From an uncultured Candidatus Melainabacteria bacterium (GTDB taxonomy: Bacteria; Cyanobacteriota; Vampirovibrionia; Gastranaerophilales; Gastranaerophilaceae), in assembly GCA_946055575.1 (NCBI GenBank), contig CAMGGL010000007.1:1-33089 (forward strand): DNA of 33,089 bases, read 5' to 3'. Every line of letters begins with the position of its first letter. The stretch's first letter is position 1. The notes beneath the pieces were generated by a model that saw only the letters and a list, made by a program, of their open reading frames with translations, was not told the DNA's origin and searched no databases. Positions 22,945 through 29,883 of this stretch are shown in pieces. The translations under genes were made by a program, and so were the position numbers.

Positions 22945-23802
22945 ATGCTTATACATACAATAGCCGAAGTTAGGGAACAAATAAAATTGTGGAAAAAAGA
23001 AGGTTTGACTATCGGTTTAGTACCGACAATGGGTGCTTTGCATGCCGGTCACTTGAGCCTTATAAAAAAAGCTGTTGAAAAATGTGACAAAGTTGTAGTT
23101 TCGGTTTTTGTCAATCCAATTCAATTTTGTCCCGGTGAAGATTTAGATAAATATCCAAGAACACTTGAGGCAGACCAAAAGCTATGTGAAGATGCCGGAG
23201 TAAATATAGTATTTGCACCGTCACCTGCTGAAATGTACGGTGAAAACCAAATGCGAACAAATGATTTTTTAACCTATGTAATTCCGCCGTTTTTCTATGT
23301 AAATAAATTGTGTGGAAAATCTCGTGTTGGACACTTTGACGGTGTTTGTACGGTTGTAAATAAATTGTTCAATATTGTACAACCGGATTTTGCATTTTTC
23401 GGACAAAAAGACGCTCAACAACTTATTATTATCAAAAAAATGGTTAAAGATTTGAATATCCCGGTTGAGATTATTCCTTGCCCGATTGTCAGAGAAAGCT
23501 CAGGACTTGCCCTGAGTTCACGCAACAAATATCTGTCAGATGATGATAAAATTCAAGCACTCGCTCTTTCCAAAATTTTAAATAACATTAAAAACTGTTA
23601 TCAAAAAGGGATTACGGATGTTGAAGCCCTAAAGGAAACTGCCTATTCATTTTTAAACGAAAATCACGATTTAGAATATCTTGAATTTATGGACGAAAAT
23701 AATCTTGATGAAGTAAAAAAAGCGAATGATAATACAAGAGTATTTATCGCTTGCAAAGTCGGTGGCGTAAGATTAATCGATAATATACTTTTGAAGGATT
23801 AA
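22945..23802 (+). CDS. panC: Pantothenate synthetase (PanC)
   Basis: PanC joins pantoate and beta-alanine with ATP. VPTMGALHAGHLSLI holds the nucleotide-binding HxGH, VSVFVNPIQF and KYPRT follow, and HFDGVCTVVNKLFNIVQPD, FGQKDAQQL, RESSGLALSSRNKYL and the DxLEYLEF-like segment complete the family pattern. The length of 285 aa is normal. SD AAGGGA is well placed. panD (beta-alanine supply) and panE are not in the window. The last 30 nt overlap the convergent TPR gene and no terminator is visible there. Confidence 0.97.
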   Translation: MLIHTIAEVREQIKLWKKEGLTIGLVPTMGALHAGHLSLIKKAVEKCDKVVVSVFVNPIQFCPGEDLDKYPRTLEADQKLCEDAGVNIVFAPSPAEMYGENQMRTNDFLTYVIPPFFYVNKLCGKSRVGHFDGVCTVVNKLFNIVQPDFAFFGQKDAQQLIIIKKMVKDLNIPVEIIPCPIVRESSGLALSSRNKYLSDDDKIQALALSKILNNIKNCYQKGITDVEALKETAYSFLNENHDLEYLEFMDENNLDEVKKANDNTRVFIACKVGGVRLIDNILLKD

Positions 23803-24258
23803 TTTTTTTAATGCCTTTGCATTAACGGCGTCAGGTTCTATCTGTAGCAGTTTTTCAAGATAGACAAGTGATTTATGATAATCACCAAGTTTTTTCTGAG
23901 CGGCTGCCATTGCAAAAAGTGCATCCACGAATTTTGGATCTAACTCCAGTGCTTTTTCCAAATCTTTTACGGCTTTGCTAATATCAGGATTTTCGATATC
24001 TTTTCGGGAAAGAATAATTCTTGCTCTGTTATAATAAGCGTCAGTCATATTTTCATTTAATTGAATTGCCTTTGTGTAATCAAGCATTGCTTCATCATAA
24101 TTTTCTAAAGCCTGATATGCTGCAGCTCTGTAAAAATATGGTATTTCCCAATCATTTTTCAATTCAAGTGATTTATTTATATTTTCAATTGCCTGTTCGC
24201 ATTTTCCATTTTGAAAATCAAAAATTCCATTATCCAAATAATATTTGTAATCTGCCAT
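23773..24258 (-). CDS. Tetratricopeptide-repeat protein
   Basis: The 161-aa protein consists of about four TPR units, with helix pairs such as AIENINKSLELKNDWEIPYFYRA, YDEAMLDYTKAIQLNENMTDAYYNRA, AVKDLEKALELDPKFVDALFAMA and YHKSLVYLEKLLQIEPDAVNA. There is no signal peptide, membrane helix or other domain, so it is probably a cytosolic scaffold. SD AAGGGG lies 8 nt before the ATG. Its 3' end overlaps panC by 30 nt, and its promoter overlaps that of the EamA gene. Partners are not indicated by the context. Confidence 0.88.
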   Translation of the reverse strand: MADYKYYLDNGIFDFQNGKCEQAIENINKSLELKNDWEIPYFYRAAAYQALENYDEAMLDYTKAIQLNENMTDAYYNRARIILSRKDIENPDISKAVKDLEKALELDPKFVDALFAMAAAQKKLGDYHKSLVYLEKLLQIEPDAVNAKALKKLILQKYIID

Positions 24259-24275
24259 ATTGTACCCCTTATTGT

Positions 24276-24304
24276 TTGATTATAACATAAATAACGTGTA
24301 TAAT
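24276..24304 (+). promoter_or_regulatory. Promoter of the EamA transporter gene
   Basis: TTGATT (24276-24281), a 17-nt spacer and TATAAT (24299-24304) form a near-consensus promoter. The -10 includes the ATG that the ORF track uses, so translation must start later, at 24321. Confidence 0.75.
24279..24287 (-). promoter_or_regulatory. Extended -10 promoter of the TPR gene
   Basis: On the minus strand TGTTATAAT is a perfect extended -10 with +1 near 24272 and an AAGGGG SD in the short leader. Its hexamer overlaps the -35 of the divergent EamA promoter. Confidence 0.6.
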
Positions 24305-24320
24305 GAATACAGAGGGAGTT

Positions 24321-25250
24321 ATGAAAAAAAGTATACTTTCAAACTTTGCATTATTTCTAACGGCGCTAATTTGGGGATTATCATTTGTTGCTCAAAAAGC
24401 CGGAATGAATTACGTCGGTCCGTTTAGTTTTAATTTTGCCAGAAGTATTTTAGGCGGATTAAGCCTTATTCCATTGATATTTATTGTTAAATGTATCAAA
24501 GAGGATACCCGAACAAAAGAAATTAAACACAAACAGCATATTGAATTAGCAAAAGCAGGAATTTCGTGCGGAGTAGCACTATTTACTGCAATATCAATTC
24601 AACAATACAGTATGACATCAGTTGCCGCAGGAAAAGCAGGATTTATTTCCGCACTTTATATCATTTATGTACCATTAATCTCAATGTTTTTTGGTCAAAA
24701 ACTTGCTAAAAACGTCAAAATTAGTGTTGGCATAGCGCTAATTGGATTATACTTACTATGCTTCAAACCGAGTGCGGGAGGTTTTGACTTTTATGACGTA
24801 CTTCTTTTAATAAGTGCATTTTTCTATGGTGTTCACATATTAGTTGTTAATCATTTTTCAAAAAGTATTAATGCCGCAAAAATATCTTGTCTTCAATTTT
24901 TTGTTGTCGGAATTTTATCATTACCATTAATGTTACTGTTTGAAACACCTCACATTTCTGATTTTATCGCCTGCAAAATTCCTTTATTATATGCAGGAAT
25001 TTTAACTTGCGGTGTTGCATATACGCTACAAATTTTCGGACAAAAATATACTCAACCTGTCGTAGCTTCACTAATCCTATGTTTAGAATCAGTTTTTGCA
25101 GTAATGGGCGGGAGTATTATTTTGCATGAAACCATGTCAATAAAAGAAATAATTGGTTGTATTTTTATGATATTTGCGGTGGTATTATCCCAATTACGTA
25201 AAAAATCTGTTAAAAAAGTTTCCGAACAATTTTCACCAAGTGAAGAATAA
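24321..25250 (+). CDS. EamA/DMT-superfamily transporter
   Basis: This is a ten-helix drug/metabolite transporter family permease made of two EamA repeats. The first opens with FALFLTALIWGLSFVAQKAG and the second with LLISAFFYGVHILVVNHFSK. GVAYTLQIFGQKY and ASLILCLESVFAVMGG near the C-terminus are typical of the family. Substrates range from amino acids to nucleotides and vitamins, and none can be assigned here. The ORF opens at 24303, but that ATG lies inside a TATAAT box. The ATG at 24321 has a GAGGGAG just upstream and gives MKKSILSNFALF (309 aa), so I prefer it. It converges with the carbonic anhydrase gene with 3 nt between stops. Confidence 0.93.
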   Translation: MKKSILSNFALFLTALIWGLSFVAQKAGMNYVGPFSFNFARSILGGLSLIPLIFIVKCIKEDTRTKEIKHKQHIELAKAGISCGVALFTAISIQQYSMTSVAAGKAGFISALYIIYVPLISMFFGQKLAKNVKISVGIALIGLYLLCFKPSAGGFDFYDVLLLISAFFYGVHILVVNHFSKSINAAKISCLQFFVVGILSLPLMLLFETPHISDFIACKIPLLYAGILTCGVAYTLQIFGQKYTQPVVASLILCLESVFAVMGGSIILHETMSIKEIIGCIFMIFAVVLSQLRKKSVKKVSEQFSPSEE

Positions 25251-25253
25251 ATT

Positions 25254-25850
25254 TTAATTTATCATATATACTTCACCGGTATCGTGGTCAAAATGGCATT
25301 TTGCAATATATAAATCCCCGTTTTGCACGGCAGAATTGATTATTGGTGAATTTTTTAAAAGATAATCTTCAACCCAAATTGTATGTTTTCTGGCAAATTT
25401 GTTATTACAATCCATTTGTCCGCCAATATCTATAACCGGATAAACACATTTCAATATTGATTGAAAATTTTCCGTAAGTTTGGGATAGTGTTCATTTGCA
25501 TAAGTCATCACACCACAATCATCATGTCCTAAAAGAATTAACAAAGGGACGTGGAGTTTTTTAACAGCATATTCAATACTTTCTCTGACATTAGGACCTA
25601 CAGTAATGCCAGCAACTCTAACAACAAACAATTCACCGATGCCGCAATCAAAAATAATTTCAGGAACTACACGAGAATCCGAACAACTTAACACACAAGC
25701 ATAAGGTTCTTGGTATAATGCTAATTTTTGCAAAGTTGAAAGACACATATTTTTAGCAGTCGGAGTTCCGTTCATAAAATTTTTATTCCCGTTTAAAAGT
25801 TTCTCCAACTCCTGCTTTGCTTTTGACGGAATATTTTCAGGCAATAACAT
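25254..25850 (-). CDS. Beta-class carbonic anhydrase
   Basis: The enzyme interconverts CO2 and bicarbonate. The beta-class zinc site is complete: C56 and the Asp-Arg dyad in CSDSRVVPE (D58, R60), H109 and C112 in GHDDCGVM. FVVRVAGITVGPNVRESIEYAV is the conserved core around the active site. At 198 aa it is a short beta-CA of the bacterial type, with no signal peptide, so cytosolic. The promoter is an extended -10 (TGGTATAAT) at 25881-25889. In a fermentative organism it would supply bicarbonate for carboxylation reactions, which is an inference from the family. Confidence 0.93.
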   Translation of the reverse strand: MLLPENIPSKAKQELEKLLNGNKNFMNGTPTAKNMCLSTLQKLALYQEPYACVLSCSDSRVVPEIIFDCGIGELFVVRVAGITVGPNVRESIEYAVKKLHVPLLILLGHDDCGVMTYANEHYPKLTENFQSILKCVYPVIDIGGQMDCNNKFARKHTIWVEDYLLKNSPIINSAVQNGDLYIAKCHFDHDTGEVYMIN

Positions 25851-25880
25851 ATCCTTACACCTTTCTTGTTCATTTATATT

Positions 25881-25889
25881 ATTATACCA
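25881..25889 (-). promoter_or_regulatory. Extended -10 promoter of the carbonic anhydrase gene
   Basis: On the minus strand TGGTATAAT is a perfect extended -10. A leader of about 25 nt carries AAAGGTG and AAGGAT before the ATG at 25850. Confidence 0.6.
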
Positions 25890-25900
25890 TACTGTTATAA

Positions 25901-26815
25901 TTATGCAGATTTTTGTTCGGGTTGCCTATTATTACTAAGATTTTTAAAATTGTAAAAATGCAATTTTGCAACTTGCGGCTTAACAACAGTGTCTATAATA
26001 ACCGTTTCAACAAATTCATCAATAGCTTTTGCAGTCAGTATAATTGCAGTAAACGCACCTGCTGACTTCCATGCTTTCAGCTTAAATATCTTTTTGTCAA
26101 GAACTTTTTGAGCGCTATCTGCATCTTGGCACTTCTCAAGCAGCTTTGTAAATTGTGTTTTTGCAAATTCCTTAATTCTTTCTTCATTAGAATTTGCAAT
26201 AGCGCCACGTTTAGAGTTGCACAATAATTTATCAAATATTTTTACAACAAAATTTGTACGAGAATAATTTTTCTTTTTTACACTATAATATTTATCAAAA
26301 TTTTCGGTAAACTCGGTTATTGTTGCTTCTTTATTTTTTCCTTGAGCCAAAACATCATTCAATGCGGAATGATTTTTGATAAACCGTAACGATTGTTCCT
26401 TTGCGTTTGTTGAAAGTTTTTGTCCGCGATACTTGTCAATGTGTGAAAAAACACTCATTCCTATATGACCAAAAATCGCAGGAAACAATATACTTGCACA
26501 AGCTTGAAAAACTGCCTGATTGAAAGCACGTTGTGCATTCGGTTTATATTTGTTACCTTTGTTTTTATACTTATCATAAATATCAGCGCCAAAATACATC
26601 AAAGCCGGAACCCAAAAAAGTTTTGCAGCATTCGGTGCAAGCTCATTTATAGCTATACCGATATCGTTTGTATAACCAAGTCCTCGCAATGGCCAATTGG
26701 CAAGCGGGTCAACATATTTATCTTTTTTAGGTTTCTCTTTAGCCGTAGCATCAAAATTAATGTTTTGCCCTTCAGCCTTAAAGCTTAAGACCGGCGCATT
26801 TGAGGTAATCTTCAT
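25901..26815 (-). CDS. Unknown protein with hydrophobic segments
   Basis: I do not recognise this 304-aa protein. The N-terminus (MKITSNAPVLSFKAEGQNINF) is not a signal peptide but contains a SFKAEG element like that of other lineage-type proteins here. Hydrophobic stretches near residues 62-79 (AAKLFWVPALMYFGADIY), 103-124 (VFQACASILFPAIFGHIGMSVF) and 250-272 (SAGAFTAIILTAKAIDEFV) could be membrane helices. Between them lies a basic, helical, presumably soluble region. The SD GGAGA is good, with TATAAT-like boxes upstream. Function is unknown; it is a probable membrane-associated protein. Confidence 0.7.
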   Translation of the reverse strand: MKITSNAPVLSFKAEGQNINFDATAKEKPKKDKYVDPLANWPLRGLGYTNDIGIAINELAPNAAKLFWVPALMYFGADIYDKYKNKGNKYKPNAQRAFNQAVFQACASILFPAIFGHIGMSVFSHIDKYRGQKLSTNAKEQSLRFIKNHSALNDVLAQGKNKEATITEFTENFDKYYSVKKKNYSRTNFVVKIFDKLLCNSKRGAIANSNEERIKEFAKTQFTKLLEKCQDADSAQKVLDKKIFKLKAWKSAGAFTAIILTAKAIDEFVETVIIDTVVKPQVAKLHFYNFKNLSNNRQPEQKSA

Positions 26816-26912
26816 ATTGTCTCCAAGCCGAAATATCTATAAAATCAAAGATTATAGCTATTATAATACCCCAAAATTTCTATTTTCGCAATATTTGGTA
26901 AACTTATGTTAC

Positions 26913-27218
26913 CTATTTTATATACTCCATAAGTTTGTTTAATAACTGAGATTTTTGATGAAAGCCCACAAATTCTGCAATTTTTTCCCCGTCTTTTAAC
27001 AAAACAAAAGTTGGGAAACCTTTTATTTCAAATCGTTTTGCAATTTCAGGACTTTCATCAGCATCTACAATGCCTATCCAAACATCAGAATTTTCAAAAT
27101 CCATCAGTTCTATTCGCTGATTTTTACAGTACATACACCAAGTTGTATAAAACTCAACCAGTTTTAAACCCTGTTGTGTTTCTTGTTCAAAATTTGTATT
27201 GTCCAATTCAATTATCAT
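26913..27218 (-). CDS. Thioredoxin-like protein with a CMYC active site
   Basis: The 101-aa protein has a thioredoxin fold: LKLVEFYTTWCMYCKN (cysteines 28 and 31), DADESPEIAKRFEIKGFPTFVLLKDGE with the cis-Pro loop GFPTF, and a C-terminal helix. The redox motif is WCMYC instead of WCGPC, which should shift its redox potential and may change its partner. There is no signal peptide, so it is cytosolic. SD GAGAGG is well placed. No reductase is adjacent. It is divergent from the HExxH gene across a 220-nt intergenic region. Confidence 0.9.
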   Translation of the reverse strand: MIIELDNTNFEQETQQGLKLVEFYTTWCMYCKNQRIELMDFENSDVWIGIVDADESPEIAKRFEIKGFPTFVLLKDGEKIAEFVGFHQKSQLLNKLMEYIK

Positions 27219-27438
27219 AAATACCTCTCTATAAAATATAATAAACTATTTTTAAGATATAACATCCCGCAGGAGATTAGTAAGAAATAAATAAAACTTA
27301 ACAAAAAGGTGAAGAATATGGCAAATATACCACACTAATTAGACCCTTTTACATTTTGTTACAAATTAGCAAATTTTTAGTTTAAATTTCGTTTATATAA
27401 GCATAGGTTATAAAATTGTAGGTATAGAAGGTCTATTT

Positions 27439-28878
27439 ATGATTAATGTTAGCGGTATAGGTTACACTCAAAAAGTTACAACAAAAAACGATAACAACTA
27501 TAATTATGCTCAGGCAAAACCAAATTTTGAAGGACGAAGATACAACAAACAGCAAGTCAAACCAATCGGAGTTCTCGAGGGGATTAAATTACTTGGAAAA
27601 GGTATTGCAAAGCAAGTAGCATCTACAATAACATCAATTGTGGAACATCCGCTAAAAACACTTGCTATTATTGGCGGAACAACTTTGGCAATAACATCTT
27701 TACCTTTAATCGGAATACCTGCAGCAGTCGGTGGCGGAGCATTAGCAATAGGCTTTGCAGGATTGGCACTTGGAAAAGGTGCTTATCACACCTTGCAATT
27801 TGTAAAAAATAATGAAGTTGGCACCTACGACATTGCCAGAAAAAATCTTGAACAAATCGGCGGTGATACTGTAGATTTAGCACTATCTGCCCCATTTGTA
27901 CCAAAAGCATTAAAAAATATTCAAGAATTTTCTAAATATGGAAAATTTGGATATAATCAGGTTCTTGCAAACGAATTACAACAAACAAAAGGAATTATAA
28001 ATAAGTTTAAAGTGCTGAAAAATGCAAATACGGAATTAACAAGAAGTTCAGCCTATACAAAAGCAGTTGATACAGAAGTCGCTAAAATAGAGGGTCTTAC
28101 AGAAACTGAAGCAGCTAAAATTAAAAAAGATTTATTAGAATTTAATGTTCCGACAGAGAAAATTCCGGAAGTTGTGCTTGATAAATATGCTCAAATAAAA
28201 GGAATACAAACAAAACCAAATTTGAATTATAGAAGAATGAATCCGGATTCAGCCGGATGTGCAAATCCTGAAAATTGTTCTATTAGCTTAAATGACGGAA
28301 CACAAAAAGCAAGTATCCAGAGCTATACAAACGAGTTTGAAACAGTTAAACGCACCCAAAAAGGAAATCTCTACGAATACCAATTCAAAGATAAAAGCGG
28401 CAATTTAGTGACAGATACTATTGATAAATCCCTCATTGATGAATTTCAAACCAATCAAACTACATATAAAACTCTCTCTCCTCAAGCTCAAAAAATATTA
28501 ACAACCGTACACGAAAGAGAACATATCGACCAATTCTCAAGAGTATTTGCACTTGACCCAAAAGGTATGAGATATACACCTGAAGCTAGAAGAATATATA
28601 CCGAAATGGCAAAAGAAAGAGGCGCATTAAGCCCTACAGAAATTACTGAAGTAAATCAATATATTAACGCTCCAAATTATCACGGAAAACCATTTACTGT
28701 ATATCTTAAAGACCCATACGAAATAAACGCAAGAAAAATCGAATTTGAGGCATTAAATAATTCTACTTTCCAAAAATTGGACAACGTATTCAAAACAGTA
28801 AACGCAACACCGATAAATTCAGATTATAAAAACGCAATACTGTTAAACGCAATACGCGCGCAATCCGCTACTAATTAA
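27439..28878 (+). CDS. Putative HExxH zinc metalloprotease with glycine-rich hydrophobic segment
   Basis: I do not recognise the whole protein (479 aa). The first 45 residues are polar with a PNFEGRR element. A Gly/Ala-rich hydrophobic stretch at about residues 73-115 (LAIIGGTTLAI..AAVGGGALAIGFAGLALGKG) looks like one or two glycine-zipper membrane helices. A helical, charged middle follows, then a small CANPENC loop. The C-terminal part has TTVHEREHIDQF (HExxH at residues 358-362) and, 65 residues later, DPYEINARKIEFEA, whose E428 in a P-x-E-x-x-A context resembles a third zinc ligand in gluzincin-type peptidases. Together these suggest a zinc peptidase tethered to or inserted into a membrane. 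SD AAGG precedes the ATG. It stands as a single gene, and its substrate and export are unknown. Confidence 0.72.
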   Translation: MINVSGIGYTQKVTTKNDNNYNYAQAKPNFEGRRYNKQQVKPIGVLEGIKLLGKGIAKQVASTITSIVEHPLKTLAIIGGTTLAITSLPLIGIPAAVGGGALAIGFAGLALGKGAYHTLQFVKNNEVGTYDIARKNLEQIGGDTVDLALSAPFVPKALKNIQEFSKYGKFGYNQVLANELQQTKGIINKFKVLKNANTELTRSSAYTKAVDTEVAKIEGLTETEAAKIKKDLLEFNVPTEKIPEVVLDKYAQIKGIQTKPNLNYRRMNPDSAGCANPENCSISLNDGTQKASIQSYTNEFETVKRTQKGNLYEYQFKDKSGNLVTDTIDKSLIDEFQTNQTTYKTLSPQAQKILTTVHEREHIDQFSRVFALDPKGMRYTPEARRIYTEMAKERGALSPTEITEVNQYINAPNYHGKPFTVYLKDPYEINARKIEFEALNNSTFQKLDNVFKTVNATPINSDYKNAILLNAIRAQSATN

Positions 28879-28897
28879 GTAATATAAGCAATTTAAT

Positions 28898-29809
28898 TTA
28901 GTATCTTAACGGAATTTTTGAACGAAATACTTCAATATCTTCATAGCCAAAATTCAAAAGCATCCTGTTAGTACTTGTATAAAAGATGTTTTCATCAAAT
29001 GTCGGGCCGATATTGATTGAAGTTACCGTGTCTTTTGGAAACTTATATTCCAAAAACGGCACAAATAAACCGTTCTTTTCAACAACTCCCGTAGGCTTGG
29101 AATTTTCCGCACCAAAAACATTCACTATTACTATCCTGTATTCGTGTTCATTCTTAAATTGAGGATTTTTAAAAAATATACTCACTATACTCAAAACATC
29201 AATTAACTCAAAAAGAATATCAAAAAGTTTAACCTCACTGTTCTTTTTGGACCTTAATGCACGTTCAAAAAGCATATTCCACTTTTTAAAAATCGCATGG
29301 ATTATCTTTATTTGTTTCTGTTTATCATAAATCACGCTGCCATATATCGGCAAATAATCACTTTCAGTCATTTTGTTAATAAGTTTTTTCTTATCAAAAC
29401 CAATATTGTATCCGGTATAACTTTTACCTTTTGCATAATTATTCCACAATGTCAGATTATCACTCTCTGTAGAAAAAGAAGTGGTAAAATATTCCAACTT
29501 ATTCACAAAATCATTTTCCCCGTCAACAATATGTTTATATTTATTCTTAAAATGATTTTTTATTTTGTCAAACAAATCCGCATTCAGCCCTTCAGTTTCA
29601 TCAATAAGATTGACAATTAACCTATATGAATATGCTATTTCTTCCTTGTCATTCAAATATAAAGCATTTGAAAACCTTAAGGCATTGCCTGCAAGAATAT
29701 TCAGTAATTTTTCGGGTTTTGTATAATGATAAATAGTATAATTTGTATCATTATCCAAAATCTTTTTTATTTTGGGGATTTTTTCCAGCAAATCATCATA
29801 GTATGACAT
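28898..29809 (-). CDS. DUF2971 family protein
   Basis: The N-terminal half fits DUF2971: TIYHYTKPEKLLNILAGN, LRFSNALYLNDKEEIAYS and later LTLWNNYAKGKSYTGYNIGFD, followed by the NEHEYRIVI strand. The family is widespread in bacteria, has no established biochemical activity that I can name with confidence, and often occurs alone or near mobile elements. The ORF track starts at a TTG (29812), but the adjacent ATG at 29809 has GAGG 7 nt upstream and is the likely start. It has its own extended -10 promoter and no partner gene. The protein is soluble, with no signal peptide. Confidence 0.82.
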   Translation of the reverse strand: MSYYDDLLEKIPKIKKILDNDTNYTIYHYTKPEKLLNILAGNALRFSNALYLNDKEEIAYSYRLIVNLIDETEGLNADLFDKIKNHFKNKYKHIVDGENDFVNKLEYFTTSFSTESDNLTLWNNYAKGKSYTGYNIGFDKKKLINKMTESDYLPIYGSVIYDKQKQIKIIHAIFKKWNMLFERALRSKKNSEVKLFDILFELIDVLSIVSIFFKNPQFKNEHEYRIVIVNVFGAENSKPTGVVEKNGLFVPFLEYKFPKDTVTSINIGPTFDENIFYTSTNRMLLNFGYEDIEVFRSKIPLRY

Positions 29810-29836
29810 CAAAAGACCTCGCAGATTATATATTCT

Positions 29837-29845
29837 ATTATAACA
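29837..29845 (-). promoter_or_regulatory. Extended -10 promoter of the DUF2971 gene
   Basis: On the minus strand TGTTATAAT is a perfect extended -10 with +1 near 29830 and GAGG in the leader. It separates this gene from the GH57 gene upstream on the same strand. Confidence 0.6.
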
Positions 29846-29883
29846 TATTCCTCAAGGATTTAACACCCCCAATATCAAGAATT

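Noticed and set aside
27318-27338. Tiny ORF MANIPH with a GGTG upstream, in the leader region of the HExxH gene
   Set aside because: Six codons in AT-rich DNA with no attenuator-like hairpin or regulatory codon run; not supportable as a leader peptide.
28898-29809. DUF2971 gene as part of a defence island or toxin-antitoxin pair
   Set aside because: It has its own promoter, no small partner gene, and its neighbours are housekeeping or unknown genes; no mobile-element signs are present.
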